A stretch of 24,444 nt of DNA, from assembly GCA_035529895.1 (NCBI GenBank), contig DATKVV010000031.1, positions 1 through 24,444 on the forward strand. The letters run 5' to 3'. A program made the translations under genes and the position numbers. Numbering within the stretch: the first letter of the stretch is position 1; each line of letters begins with the position of its first letter. Of the stretch, positions 1-8,510 are shown in pieces. The notes under the pieces were generated by a model. It worked only from the letters and a program-made list of their open reading frames with translations. It had not been told where the DNA came from and ran no database searches. This DNA is from JAUWKC01 sp035529895 (GTDB lineage Bacteria > Planctomycetota > Phycisphaerae > Sedimentisphaerales > Anaerobacaceae).

Positions 1-1626
1 GAATATAAAATAAATATAATCGATACACCGGGGCATGCCGATTTTGGCGGAGAGGTTGAACGTGTTTTGAAAATGGCAGACGGTGCGCTGCTTTTAGTTG
101 ACGCCTTCGAAGGACCTATGCCGCAGACCAGGTTTGTGCTGGCCAAGGCTCTGGAGTACAAGCTCAAACCCGTAGTCGTTGTCAACAAGGTTGATCGGGC
201 GAACAGCAGGCCTGATGATGTCGTCAATGAAGTATTTGATTTGCTTGTGTCACTGGGGGCTGACGATGAGGCGTTGGATTTTCCTCTTGTTTACGCGTCT
301 GCAAAGGAGGGATGGGCGACGACTGATTACAGCAAGAGAACCGGCAATATGCAGGTCATATTCGATGCAATTATAAATAATGTTCCTCCGCCTCAAGTTA
401 CGCCTGACGCTCCGCTGCAAATGCTGGTGACGAATCTGGAATATTCTGATTATGTGGGGCGGATAGCAATAGGAAGAGTTTTTGCCGGACAGATAACTGA
501 AGGCCAGAGAGTTACTGTAATTGACGCCGAAGGTTTACAAACACGGCAAAAGATTATGCAAATTCATCAGTTTCATGGACTTGGCCGAATGCAGGTTTTA
601 AGCGTCGAGGCTGGTGACTTATGTGCAATATCAGGGCTTGACCCTGTTGATATCGGCAACACCATTGCCTGTGCGGATAATCCTTCGAAGCTTGCTGTTA
701 TACCTGTTGATGAGCCGACGATGTCAATGACATTCAGGGTTAACGACGGGCCTTTTGCCGGCCGGGATGGCAAGTATGTAACAAGCAGGCATATCGGCGA
801 AAGGCTCCACAAAGAGCTTCAGAAGAATGTCGCATTGAGAGTGGAAGCCGGACGGACGCCTGAAGAATTCAATGTTTCCGGTAGAGGGCTGATGCATCTT
901 GGAATTTTACTCGAGAACATGCGGCGAGAAGGATACGAGATTTGTGTAGGCCAGCCGAATGTGATTTTCAGAATGATCGAAGAACAGCAACATGAGCCGA
1001 TAGAATTGCTTATGGTGGATTGCCCTTTGGATTGCCAGAATTGTGTGATGAGTCTTCTGGGAGACCGGCGCAGTGAAATAGTTAAAATAGGCGCCAAGAG
1101 CGCAGCAGGCAGCTTTGTTCATATTGAATTTCTGATACCATCGCGCGGCTTGTTCGGTCTTAACGCCAGGATGATGAACGCAACACAGGGCAGGGCTATT
1201 ATGCATCATGCGTTTGAAAGATATGGGCCGATGCGGGGAGCGATACCTCAGCGAAAGGCAGGCGTTATGATTGCAACCAATACCGGACAAGTCACAGCTT
1301 ATGCGCTTGATGCCTTGCACGACCGCGGTATCTTCTTTGTTGAGCCGGGTGAGAAAGTGTATGAGGGACAAGTAGTCGGGGAGCACTGCAAGGAAAAAGA
1401 CATACCCGTAAACGTGGTAAGAAGCAAGCAGCTTACAAACATACGGGCGGCGGGAAAAGACGATGCAGCCAGGGTCAGACCTGCCAGAAAAATGAGTCTC
1501 GAAGCAATGATGGAGTACATTCAGGAAAACGAGCTCGTCGAGATTTGTCCTAACTCGCTTCGGATCCGCAAAAGGCTGTTAAGAGAAGCGGATAGACGGC
1601 GTCAGGTAACCAAAATCCGTCAGTAA
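1..1626 (+). CDS. typA: GTP-binding protein TypA/BipA, 5' end missing
   Basis: This is a translational GTPase of the EF-G-like family that binds ribosomes and assists assembly and stress adaptation. The frame is open from base 1, so the gene begins outside the window and the G1 P-loop is not visible. The first visible residues contain the G3 motif DTPGHADFGGEVER, followed by the G4 motif NKVDR. After the G domain come a beta-barrel domain II, the EF-G-like domains III and V (GLFGLNARMMNATQGRAIM region), and the BipA-specific C-terminal domain (NIRAAGKDD, then the RPARKMSLEAMMEYI region). In all, 541 residues are visible, against about 600 for the full family. A TTG/ATG at 67-75 is internal and is not the start. 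The next gene on this strand is about 1 kb away, so this looks like the end of its transcript. No clear terminator follows. Confidence 0.96.
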   Translation, partial: EYKINIIDTPGHADFGGEVERVLKMADGALLLVDAFEGPMPQTRFVLAKALEYKLKPVVVVNKVDRANSRPDDVVNEVFDLLVSLGADDEALDFPLVYASAKEGWATTDYSKRTGNMQVIFDAIINNVPPPQVTPDAPLQMLVTNLEYSDYVGRIAIGRVFAGQITEGQRVTVIDAEGLQTRQKIMQIHQFHGLGRMQVLSVEAGDLCAISGLDPVDIGNTIACADNPSKLAVIPVDEPTMSMTFRVNDGPFAGRDGKYVTSRHIGERLHKELQKNVALRVEAGRTPEEFNVSGRGLMHLGILLENMRREGYEICVGQPNVIFRMIEEQQHEPIELLMVDCPLDCQNCVMSLLGDRRSEIVKIGAKSAAGSFVHIEFLIPSRGLFGLNARMMNATQGRAIMHHAFERYGPMRGAIPQRKAGVMIATNTGQVTAYALDALHDRGIFFVEPGEKVYEGQVVGEHCKEKDIPVNVVRSKQLTNIRAAGKDDAARVRPARKMSLEAMMEYIQENELVEICPNSLRIRKRLLREADRRRQVTKIRQ

Positions 1627-1788
1627 CATTAATATGTTTGTCTCCGTAATCATTACGATCGTCCGGTACATTAGGGTTTAGTACTCGGTTGTCCTTCAAA
1701 GTGAGGATTGAAAGATGAAAGGATATCTGAGAATGATCGTATTGGGTTTTGAGCTAATCCCGCAATAACCAATGCCGCGAACGGTTTA

Positions 1789-1819
1789 GATTGCTTCGTC
1801 GCTTCACTCCTGGCAATGA
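1789..1819. repeat. Short inverted repeat of the ATTGC...GCAAT kind, copy 1
   Basis: The sequence runs from GATTGCTTCGTCGCTTC to GGCAATGA, with ATTGC and GCAAT as inverted ends. It resembles the dispersed hairpin repeat containing GCTTCGTCGCTTC seen in many bacterial genomes. A second, diverged relative lies at 13754-13815. Function is unknown. Confidence 0.45.
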
Positions 1820-1968
1820 TAGAAAAGACGCGCTGGCACCTGGGGGCCGGGCAGACGGGATGTCGACACTACGGCCAAGCGGCCGGGGCAAGGGCGACGG
1901 GGCAGGGTACAAAAGGTCTCTGTTAAAATAATGAAGAGGCACGGAGTCGCCGTCAATGATCTGTAGGG

Positions 1969-2208
1969 TTGGCGATGCATAGACTCGACGACATCCAGAA
2001 ACCCCAAAACGTGCACTTTATCCACAACGGCTACGAAGTCCTGGGCCGCCATGTTGCGGTCAAGGTCCACGCCGACGGCGAGACCCACAAGATTGGGTAC
2101 TTCACCGGCGAAATCGAAGCCGCAAAGGTTGGAGACTGTCCGCCTGCGGGGGAAAAAGCCGCCAAAATCTATCACGGAGAATCCGCCACATTAAACTTTG
2201 AGCCGTAA
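1969..2208 (+). pseudogene. Degenerate AP2-type DNA-binding domain remnant
   Basis: A 79-codon frame starts at TTG (next ATG at 1975). Its second half, with HKIGYFTGEIEAAK and then KAAKIYHGESATLNFEP, matches the C-terminal half of bacterial AP2 domains (pattern LGYF..EIEAA.AYD.AA..YHGEFA.LNF). The core tyrosine-aspartate turn is replaced by an odd insert, GDCPPAGE, and the N-terminal strand pattern is poor, so the domain looks decayed. AP2 domains in bacteria often accompany HNH homing endonucleases or occur as small stand-alone repeated genes. Neither an endonuclease nor a good ribosome binding site is visible. A second AP2-like remnant lies near the other end of the window on the minus strand. 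The domain call is fairly firm; whether it is expressed is doubtful. Confidence 0.5.
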
Positions 2209-2544
2209 ACGCTCCTATACGTAAATACGTTAGTCCGGCTGTCTACTTTTCATATTTCCTCATCCACGCATTTATGCATCTACTCATCTACTTGTATGCT
2301 CGCCGCCCACGCCTTCAACCATCTCCTACCGAGCCGCAAGCTACGGTTTCTAACAAGAAAACTGTTAATACTCCAGGTATTCGTTGGCAAATGGGTCGTG
2401 CGATGGTACAATTTACTTGAAAGGTATGCCTCTGGAGGAGGCTCATCGGGTCCAAGCACTCGGCTAACGCATCCGTTGACTATTAGGCCCGAAGGCTTTC
2501 TGTTAGCTATTTTGTATATTTGCTGTATTATCTGGCGATCAGAC
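2209..2544. other. Intergenic stretch without a supported gene
   Basis: There is no convincing gene here. Bases 2266-2300 carry a degenerate heptamer-like run (catccac, tatgcat, ctactcat, ctacttg) like those in the ATPase operon spacers. An 88-codon frame (2296-2562) runs into the promoter of the next operon and has no recognisable motif, so I do not call it. Confidence 0.4.
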
Positions 2545-2573
2545 TTGACAATATCAACGTGAAGCCTTATTTA
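2545..2573 (+). promoter_or_regulatory. Sigma70-type promoter for the YwgA-like/HD pair
   Basis: A consensus -35 box TTGACA at 2545-2550 is followed by a 17-base spacer and a TATTTA -10 box at 2568-2573. This predicts a transcript start near 2580 and a leader of about 70 bases before the ATG at 2651. Confidence 0.5.
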
Positions 2574-2650
2574 CAACTTTGCGTCAAGCCTGTGTACCGT
2601 GATTGCCGATTATTACTTAACTGCGGTAGTTACCGAGGAAGGTGGGGATT

Positions 2651-3172
2651 ATGAAAGATTACTGGCTTGCCAAGCTCATTAGTTCTGTTGACGAAGTCGA
2701 TTCGAGAAAACGTCTTCAGAAATCAATCTATCTGCTCCAACGGGCAGGCTGCCCTCTCAAATGCGACTATCTACTGCACTACTACGGCCCGTATTCCTTC
2801 GAACTCGCAGGCTTAATAGACCAACTGGATGCTGCTCACATAATTGAGGAAACACCCGAACAGCTGGGTACCAGCGTTGTCCGATATAGGTCGAAAATCA
2901 CCAAGAAGGGCAACCAGGTACTGAACTCCTTTGAGAAATCACCAGAGGGCCAGCAATTTCAGGGTGCGATCGCACCTTTTATCCCACAATTCAAGAAACT
3001 CAACCAAGAGGATGCTTGGGTCCTGGAGTTGGCAGCCACAGTTGCATACTACTTCGACGGTAGTTGGAAAGACGCTCAAACCCAAACAGCAGGGTTCAAG
3101 CGAATTCACATAAGAGACAACAAGTTACTGCTGGCTGTAAAACTTGCGAAAGGATTCGCAGGCACACAATAG
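2651..3172 (+). CDS. YwgA-like protein, upstream partner of an HD phosphohydrolase
   Basis: The 173-residue product is predicted soluble. The ATG at 2651 is preferred over an in-frame GTG at 2642 because GAGGAAGG (2635-2642) sits 8 bases upstream of it. The N-terminal half (RKRLQKSIYLLQRAG, then YLLHYYGPYSFELAGLID) matches the winged-helix-like pattern of the Bacillus YwgA family. The same pattern is loosely shared with SocA/Panacea-type antitoxins (LQKLLYLAQ then a YGP motif). In Bacillus subtilis, ywgA lies beside ywfO, an HD phosphohydrolase. Here too an HD protein of that family starts 14 bases downstream, so the two are surely one operon. Biochemical function is unknown; a regulatory or antitoxin-like role toward the HD enzyme is inference. 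Confidence 0.72.
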   Translation: MKDYWLAKLISSVDEVDSRKRLQKSIYLLQRAGCPLKCDYLLHYYGPYSFELAGLIDQLDAAHIIEETPEQLGTSVVRYRSKITKKGNQVLNSFEKSPEGQQFQGAIAPFIPQFKKLNQEDAWVLELAATVAYYFDGSWKDAQTQTAGFKRIHIRDNKLLLAVKLAKGFAGTQ

Positions 3173-3186
3173 CGGCGGAGGGACCC

Positions 3187-4545
3187 ATGCCCGAGAAGTT
3201 GTTCCGTGACCCCCTCTACGATTACATCGCCATCGATAAAGACTCTTGGCTCCTCAAACTAATCGCTTGCGCGGAAGTCCAGAGACTGCGATACATAAGC
3301 CAGCTTGGCTTGAGCCAGTTCACATATCCAGGCGCAACCCATTCGAGATTCTCACATTGCTTGGGTGCCCTTCACCTCATGAAGGAATCCATCGAATATT
3401 TGCAAAAAGACTACGCTAAGTGCCTCGAGAGCGATGAGAAGAATGCACTCCTCGCAGCCACCCTACTTCACGACATTGGGCACGGGCCTTTTTCGCACGC
3501 CACTGAATGCTTCTTCAAGGATCATGAGCGGAGGGGCGTTTCTATAATTATGGACTCCGACTCATCTGTTCACAAGGAGCTGACTAAAGTAGATAAAGAA
3601 CTGGCAGCAAAGGTGGCCGCCTTAATTACAAAGAAACCTGCAAAAGGTGTAAGTCAACCCACCCTATGGCAGAGAGCCCTTATGTCAAGTCAACTCGATG
3701 TCGATAGGCTAGACTTCTTGCGGAGAGATAGCTTGTTCTCAGGAGCTGAGTATGGAAATTTCGACTGGTACCGAATCATACACACCATGAAGCTAAAAGA
3801 GTACCCTGACGACACGCAGAAAACCCACATGTTCTGGCCAGATAAAACCAAATATGCTATCGAAGAATATCTATTCTCGCGCTTCTACATGTACCAAAGT
3901 GTCTATTTCCATCACACCACAAGAGGCTTTGAAAAACTTCTCCAAAAGATACTTACACGAGCCAAATGGCTTGGCTCTGAACCAAGCTCGCGTTTTGCAG
4001 ACTCTATTTTGTCTCCGCTCAGGCCTTTTTTCCGGAACGGCACTGTCCCTACACCTCAAGACTTTTTGGGTCTGACAGACTATCTGCTACTTGCCCAAAT
4101 CTGGGAGTGGCAAAATATCGAAGACGGCATATTGTCAGACCTCGCGAGACTATTCTTTGCCCGCGGCAATGCAGGTTTCAAAGTCGCCTGTGAATTTGAC
4201 TTCACCAGAAAACCACCGATGATGACCAAATTCTACGAAAAAGAAAATGCCGCCCGGGAGTACCTCCGGAAAAACAACCTCGACCCTGACTATTACTTGT
4301 TGAAAGACGAGTTTGATGTAGAAACTTACAAACCGTACGCCCCCGAGCCGGAAACACCGGTAATGTCTCCGGAGAACGTCATATGGCTGGCAGACGATAC
4401 GCCAGAGGAGAACATCCGGGAAATCTCTCAAGTTCTGCCAAGACTGGAGCCTATTGCAAAGAAACTTCGTACCGCGCGGTATTACTGTCCGGCACAACAC
4501 AAAGATGAGACTAATAGGTTACTCAGCAAATGTCTCGAGCTGTAA
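3187..4545 (+). CDS. HD-domain phosphohydrolase, YwfO/dNTPase-like
   Basis: This 452-residue protein belongs to the HD superfamily group containing B. subtilis YwfO and Enterococcus EF1143, a dNTP triphosphohydrolase. The ATG at 3187 (GCGGAGGG just upstream, MPEKLFRDPLYDYI) gives the family's usual N-terminus; the frame stays open 41 codons further back, but only inside the preceding gene. Visible motifs are EVQRLRYISQLG (about 30-41), HSRFSHCLG (52-60, metal ligand His), LLHDIGHGPFSH (94-104, the HD pair H95/D96), and SSQLDVDRLDFLRRDSLFSG (168-187, the distal Asp segment). The catalytic set looks intact. The likely reaction is hydrolysis of deoxynucleoside triphosphates, but the substrate is not proven by sequence. 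The C-terminal third (about 330-452) is less conserved and Pro/Glu rich. It is co-transcribed with the YwgA-like gene. Confidence 0.88.
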   Translation: MPEKLFRDPLYDYIAIDKDSWLLKLIACAEVQRLRYISQLGLSQFTYPGATHSRFSHCLGALHLMKESIEYLQKDYAKCLESDEKNALLAATLLHDIGHGPFSHATECFFKDHERRGVSIIMDSDSSVHKELTKVDKELAAKVAALITKKPAKGVSQPTLWQRALMSSQLDVDRLDFLRRDSLFSGAEYGNFDWYRIIHTMKLKEYPDDTQKTHMFWPDKTKYAIEEYLFSRFYMYQSVYFHHTTRGFEKLLQKILTRAKWLGSEPSSRFADSILSPLRPFFRNGTVPTPQDFLGLTDYLLLAQIWEWQNIEDGILSDLARLFFARGNAGFKVACEFDFTRKPPMMTKFYEKENAAREYLRKNNLDPDYYLLKDEFDVETYKPYAPEPETPVMSPENVIWLADDTPEENIREISQVLPRLEPIAKKLRTARYYCPAQHKDETNRLLSKCLEL

Positions 4546-4583
4546 GCAGAAGCACATTAGGCTATTTGTAACCGTTTTGGAAA

Positions 4584-5201
4584 CTACGCCCTGATGATAT
4601 CGGCTATTTTCATCAGTCGGCTGGTGTTGTCGCGTTCGGCCTCGGCCAATTTATCGTAAATGAAGCGGATGGTTTCGTGCAGCTCGGGGATGACCACGTG
4701 CTCTAATACGTTTACTCGGCGGCGGGTCATCTGTAATTCAATCGCCAGCAGCCTCGCCTGTTTTTCCTTCTGGGCCAATTCGACCAAATCGTCAAAAGCA
4801 CGCTCCAGAGCCAATAAGGCCACGTCCAGTTCGCCGGAAGTGGAGGCGTAGCCGTAGCAGATAATCTCGCCCGCTATTTCTTTCAATAAGTGGGGCACCT
4901 TTACGTTCATTATGCGGGCAAACTCGACGGCCAGACTGAACTTCTTGGTGGGGACGGCAAGGGCGGCTTTTATATCCTCCGGCTCCATGGCGGCGCGGGC
5001 GAGCATAAAACGCCGGGACGTCTCAAGAAGCTGGGCTTCGACGCGCTTGCGCAAAGGATGAATTTCGCGGGCGATGTGAATTAGCTGGCGGGATATTTCA
5101 TCGCGTTTTTCACTGAGCAGATGATGCCCCCGCTGCGCCAGCGCGACGCGCTTTCGCAGCCTCAACAATTCCATTCGTGTCGCATTGACGTTGGCTAACA
5201 C
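4584..5201 (-). CDS. atpD: A/V-type ATPase subunit D (central stalk)
   Basis: At 205 residues it is of normal family length. Subunit D forms the coiled-coil rotor shaft inside the A3B3 head and, with subunit F, couples ATP turnover to rotation of the K ring. The diagnostic N-terminus VNATRMELLRLRKRVALAQRG is followed by a long helix with the LLSEKRDE motif. The C-terminal helix contains LEHVVIPELHETIRFI, the usual RVNALE...IP...I.FI pattern in slightly altered form. The start is a GTG at 5201 with AGGG about 8 bases upstream; the VNATRMELL segment then begins at residue 5. It is the last gene of the operon, 66 bases after atpB. No hairpin terminator is evident downstream. Confidence 0.95.
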   Translation of the reverse strand: MLANVNATRMELLRLRKRVALAQRGHHLLSEKRDEISRQLIHIAREIHPLRKRVEAQLLETSRRFMLARAAMEPEDIKAALAVPTKKFSLAVEFARIMNVKVPHLLKEIAGEIICYGYASTSGELDVALLALERAFDDLVELAQKEKQARLLAIELQMTRRRVNVLEHVVIPELHETIRFIYDKLAEAERDNTSRLMKIADIIRA

Positions 5202-5212
5202 GAGTTAAACCC

Positions 5213-5236
5213 TGTAAATGTGTAAATGTGTAAATG
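5213..5236. repeat. Three perfect tandem copies of TGTAAATG
   Basis: An 8-base unit is repeated three times without error in the atpB-atpD spacer. Degenerate ACTCAT/CATTCAC-like units follow at about 5250-5275. It is one of several low-complexity short-unit tracts sitting in the spacers of this operon. Confidence 0.8.
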
Positions 5237-5267
5237 CGTTTATGGGTTGACCCATCAACTCATACAC

Positions 5268-6665
5268 TCATTCACCCGCTTTCTTACGAAAGTGGGGCAT
5301 GTACTTTTCTATGAGCTTAATATCGATGCGTTTCAGCTCCGCGTTCTCGAACATGCTCAGGAGCTCCCAGCCGAGGTCGAGGGTCTGCTGGACCGTACGA
5401 TTTTCGTAGTAATCCTGCGAGACGTAGCGGGCCTCGAACTGGCTGGCAAACGTCATATACTTCCTGTCCTCGTCCGAAAGGGCGGCCTCGCCCATAATGG
5501 TGGCGAGCTCCTCCATTTCTTTGCCTCGGGCGTAGGCGGCGTAAAGCTGATTGTAAAGGTCGGCGTGGTCCTCGCGGGTTTTTCCTTCGCCGATGCCCTT
5601 GTCCTTTAGTCGTGAGAGGCTGGGCAGAACATCGACGGGCGGGGACACCGCCTTTCGGTGGAGGGAGCGTGAAAGAATAATCTGGCCTTCGGTGATATAT
5701 CCTGTAAGGTCTGGGACGGGGTGGGTCTTGTCATCTTCGGGCATTGTCAATACGGGGACCATTGTAATAGAGCCTTTTTTGTCTTTGATTCGCCCGGCCC
5801 TTTCGTAAACGGTGGCCAGGTCGGTGTAAAGATAGCCCGGATAGCCTCGCCGGCCGGGGACTTCCTTTCGGGCGGCGCTGATTTCGCGCAGGGCCTCGCA
5901 GTAGTTGGTCATATCATTGAGGATAACCAGGACGTGCATCTCCAAATCGTAGGCAAGATATTCGGCGGCGGTCAGGGCAAATCTGGGGGTAGCGATTCGC
6001 TCGATGGCGGGGTCGTTTGCAAGGTTGATGAACATTACGGCCCGCTCAATGGCGCCGGTTTCCTGCAGGTCGTTGATGAAGAACTGGGCGGCTTCGAATG
6101 TGATTCCCATAGCCGCGAACACAACGGCGAAGTCCTCGCCCTTACCGAGCACGGTGGCCTGTCGTGCAAGCTGGGCGGTCATATTATCGTGGGGCAGGCC
6201 TGAGCCGGAGAATATGGGCAGCTTCTGACCACGCACCAGCGGGTTGAGGCCGTCGATAGTCGATATGCCCGTCTGGATAAATTCGTTTGGGTAGTTTCGT
6301 GCGTAGGGATTGATGGGGCTGCCGTTAATGTTCAGCAGCTTATCCGGAATAATCTGCGGTCCGCCGTCTTTAGGCTCGCCGAGGCCGCTGAAGACCCTGC
6401 CGAGAATCTCGGGCGAGACGGCCAGTTCGAGAGGTCTGGCCAGGAAGCGGACGGTGCTCAACTCGACATCTATGCCGCGGGTGCCCTCGAAGACCTGGAG
6501 GAGGACTTTATCTCTTTCGACCTGGAGAATCTGGCCGTGACGTATCGAGCCGTCGGCGAGCTCGATATCGACGATATGGCCGTATTTGGCCTCGTCGACC
6601 ATTTCGACCATCATCAAAGGACCTGCGATACTCGAAACCGTTTGATATTCTTTTACAGATAGCAT
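5268..6665 (-). CDS. atpB: A/V-type ATPase subunit B (non-catalytic nucleotide-binding)
   Basis: The 465-residue subunit alternates with subunit A in the soluble A3B3 head. It lacks a Walker A P-loop, as expected for B; in its place is SGSGLPHDNMTAQLARQATV. Other family blocks are GPQIIPDKLLNINGSPINPYAR, EFIQTGISTIDGLNPLVRGQKLP and VFAAMGITFEAAQFF, then the visible REISAARKEVPGRRGYPGYLYTDLATVYERAGRI stretch shared by B subunits. The ATG at 6665 has AGGAGT about 5 bases upstream. It lies 60 bases downstream of atpA, with a strong hairpin in between. Confidence 0.97.
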   Translation of the reverse strand: MLSVKEYQTVSSIAGPLMMVEMVDEAKYGHIVDIELADGSIRHGQILQVERDKVLLQVFEGTRGIDVELSTVRFLARPLELAVSPEILGRVFSGLGEPKDGGPQIIPDKLLNINGSPINPYARNYPNEFIQTGISTIDGLNPLVRGQKLPIFSGSGLPHDNMTAQLARQATVLGKGEDFAVVFAAMGITFEAAQFFINDLQETGAIERAVMFINLANDPAIERIATPRFALTAAEYLAYDLEMHVLVILNDMTNYCEALREISAARKEVPGRRGYPGYLYTDLATVYERAGRIKDKKGSITMVPVLTMPEDDKTHPVPDLTGYITEGQIILSRSLHRKAVSPPVDVLPSLSRLKDKGIGEGKTREDHADLYNQLYAAYARGKEMEELATIMGEAALSDEDRKYMTFASQFEARYVSQDYYENRTVQQTLDLGWELLSMFENAELKRIDIKLIEKYMPHFRKKAGE

Positions 6666-6693
6666 TTCAACTCCTATACTCGTATTTCGTATC

Positions 6694-6725
6694 GCGTGAA
6701 GCGTATCTCATATCCGGCTTCACGC
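6694..6725 (-). promoter_or_regulatory. Hairpin between atpA and atpB
   Basis: A perfect 9-base inverted repeat (GCGTGAAGC / GCTTCACGC) with a 14-base loop lies immediately after the atpA stop codon (6726-6728) on the transcribed strand. No T-run follows, so it is unlikely to be an intrinsic terminator. An mRNA processing or stability element is more plausible. The sequence around it is of the low-complexity TCGTATC type. Confidence 0.55.
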
Positions 6726-8507
6726 TCATCGGGCCACTGCCGTGGTCTGCAACTGCTTCATCTGGTCGTTTATTGTCTCTCTTATTTTGGGGATTTTGTT
6801 TATTTCGTCCTGTGGAATATACTTTGCTCTGGCGATTTCTTCTCTGACGGGCAGCTTGAATATTTGCGAAGTTTCGACGCCGGCATCGATAGCGGCGAGG
6901 GCCTGCTTATGGAAGTGCAGGACGGTTTTGAGCATTTCGTACTGCTTGGGCATCGAGGTGTAGGTGTCGACGGCGTGGAAGGCGTTCTGGTGTAGGAAAT
7001 CTTCGCGAATCGAGCGGGCGGTCTCCAGCGCCAATCTATCCCGCGGGGAGAGGGCCTCGGCGCCGACGAGGCGGACAATCTCGCGAAGCTCGGCTTCCTG
7101 TTCGAGGAGGCTCATCGCCTCCACGGTCAACTGCTGCATCTGGTCACCCTGGTCCTTGTCGTCGAAACAGGACCTTAAGTATTCCTTATAGAACGAATAT
7201 GAGGTCAACCAGTCAATCGCAGGGAAGTGGCGCTGGTAGGCAAGCTCACCCTTTAGGGACCAGAAGACCTTGACGACGTGGAGGGTGGCCTGGACGACGG
7301 AATCGGAGAGGTCTCCGCCGGGCGGGCTGACGGCGCCGATGATGGACAAATTGCCTTCTCGTTCGGGGGCGCCGACGCATTCGATGCGGCCGGCCCTTTC
7401 GTAGAAGGATGCGATTCGTGCGGCGAGATAGGCGGGATAGCCTTCCTCGGCGGGCATTTCCTCGAGGCGGGTGGAGATTTCGCGCATGGCCTCGGCCCAT
7501 CGGCTGGTGCTGTCGGCCATCAGGGCCACGACGTAGCCCATATCGCGGAAATACTCGGCTATGGTGATGCCGGTGTAGACCGAAGCTTCTCTGGCGGCGA
7601 CGGGCATATTGGAAGTGTTGGCAATCAGGACGGAGCGTTTCATCAGGGGCTCGCCAGAACGGGGGTCCTTTAGTCTTGGGAACTCGGTGAGGACGTCGGT
7701 CATTTCGTTGCCGCGTTCGCCGCAGCCGACATAAACGACGATGTCGGCGTCGACCCACTTGGCCAACTGGTGCTGGACGACGGTTTTTCCGGTTCCGAAG
7801 GGGCCGGGGACGCAGGCGGTTCCGCCTTTGGCGATGGGGAAGAAGGCGTCAATAACGCGCTGGCCGGTAACAAGGACCATATTGGGGGCAAGTCTTCGTT
7901 TGTTTTCCCTGGCGATGCGGACGGGGCATTTTTGCATCAGCTTCAGCTCGGTCTCGGCGGCGTCTTCGGCAACGCAGACGCCGATGGTCTGCTCGACGGT
8001 GTACTCGCCTTCGGCTATTTTCTGCACGGTTCCTGTAACGCCGGGTGGGACCATAATCTTATGGTTGACGCTGACGGTTTCGGGGACCTCGCCGATGATG
8101 TCACCGGGACCGACTTTAGCGCCGTTCTCGACGGTTGGCTTGAAGCGCCATTTCTTTTCACGATTTAGGCCGGGCATGGCAGAGCCTCGGCTCATAAACT
8201 CGCCCTCGGCTTGAACCAGCAAGTTGAGCGGCCTTTGAATACCGTCGTAGATGCTCTCAATCAGGCCGGGACCCAGTTCGACGCTTAGAGGTAACTGGGT
8301 ATCGACGACGGGTTCGCCAGGGCCGATGCCGGTTGTTTCCTCGTAGACCTGTATTGAGGCCTGGTCGCCCTTTAGCTCGACGATTTCGCCGATGAGGTTA
8401 AGCTGTCCCACGCGAACGACATCGTACATTCTGGCGCCGGTCATACCTTCGGCAACTACGACGGGGCCGGCAACTTTGACAACTTTTGCTTCTGTTTCTT
8501 TAGCCAT
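6726..8507 (-). CDS. atpA: A/V-type ATPase catalytic subunit A
   Basis: The 593-residue catalytic subunit hydrolyses or makes ATP in the soluble head. Walker A is intact: GPFGTGKT at about 235-242, followed by VVQHQLAKW. The family's non-homologous insertion precedes it (about 120-190, with GDIIGEVPET and IMVPPGVTGTV). Downstream are the YVGCGERGNEMTDVL block and the Walker B-like VVALMADSTSRWAEAMREIS. The ATG at 8507 lies 3 bases after the atpF stop, so translation is probably coupled. The length is typical for the family. As an A subunit with the bulge domain, it identifies the complex as A/V-type rather than F-type. Confidence 0.98.
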   Translation of the reverse strand: MAKETEAKVVKVAGPVVVAEGMTGARMYDVVRVGQLNLIGEIVELKGDQASIQVYEETTGIGPGEPVVDTQLPLSVELGPGLIESIYDGIQRPLNLLVQAEGEFMSRGSAMPGLNREKKWRFKPTVENGAKVGPGDIIGEVPETVSVNHKIMVPPGVTGTVQKIAEGEYTVEQTIGVCVAEDAAETELKLMQKCPVRIARENKRRLAPNMVLVTGQRVIDAFFPIAKGGTACVPGPFGTGKTVVQHQLAKWVDADIVVYVGCGERGNEMTDVLTEFPRLKDPRSGEPLMKRSVLIANTSNMPVAAREASVYTGITIAEYFRDMGYVVALMADSTSRWAEAMREISTRLEEMPAEEGYPAYLAARIASFYERAGRIECVGAPEREGNLSIIGAVSPPGGDLSDSVVQATLHVVKVFWSLKGELAYQRHFPAIDWLTSYSFYKEYLRSCFDDKDQGDQMQQLTVEAMSLLEQEAELREIVRLVGAEALSPRDRLALETARSIREDFLHQNAFHAVDTYTSMPKQYEMLKTVLHFHKQALAAIDAGVETSQIFKLPVREEIARAKYIPQDEINKIPKIRETINDQMKQLQTTAVAR

Positions 8508-8510
8508 GAT

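Noticed and set aside
907..1386. A 159-codon minus-strand frame within typA
   Set aside because: It is an antisense shadow of a strongly conserved GTPase gene.
1715..1768. Tiny frame MKGYLRMIVLGFELIPQ after a purine-rich ribosome binding site-like stretch
   Set aside because: It is only 17 codons with no partner sequence; it may be the 5' end of a lost gene but cannot be supported.
2296..2562. An 88-codon plus-strand frame
   Set aside because: It has no motif and no ribosome binding site, and overlaps the promoter of the YwgA-like/HD operon.
3064..3186. N-terminal extension of the HD phosphohydrolase (41 codons)
   Set aside because: It lies wholly inside the YwgA-like gene in another frame except for its last few bases; the ATG at 3187 has a ribosome binding site and gives the family's usual N-terminus.
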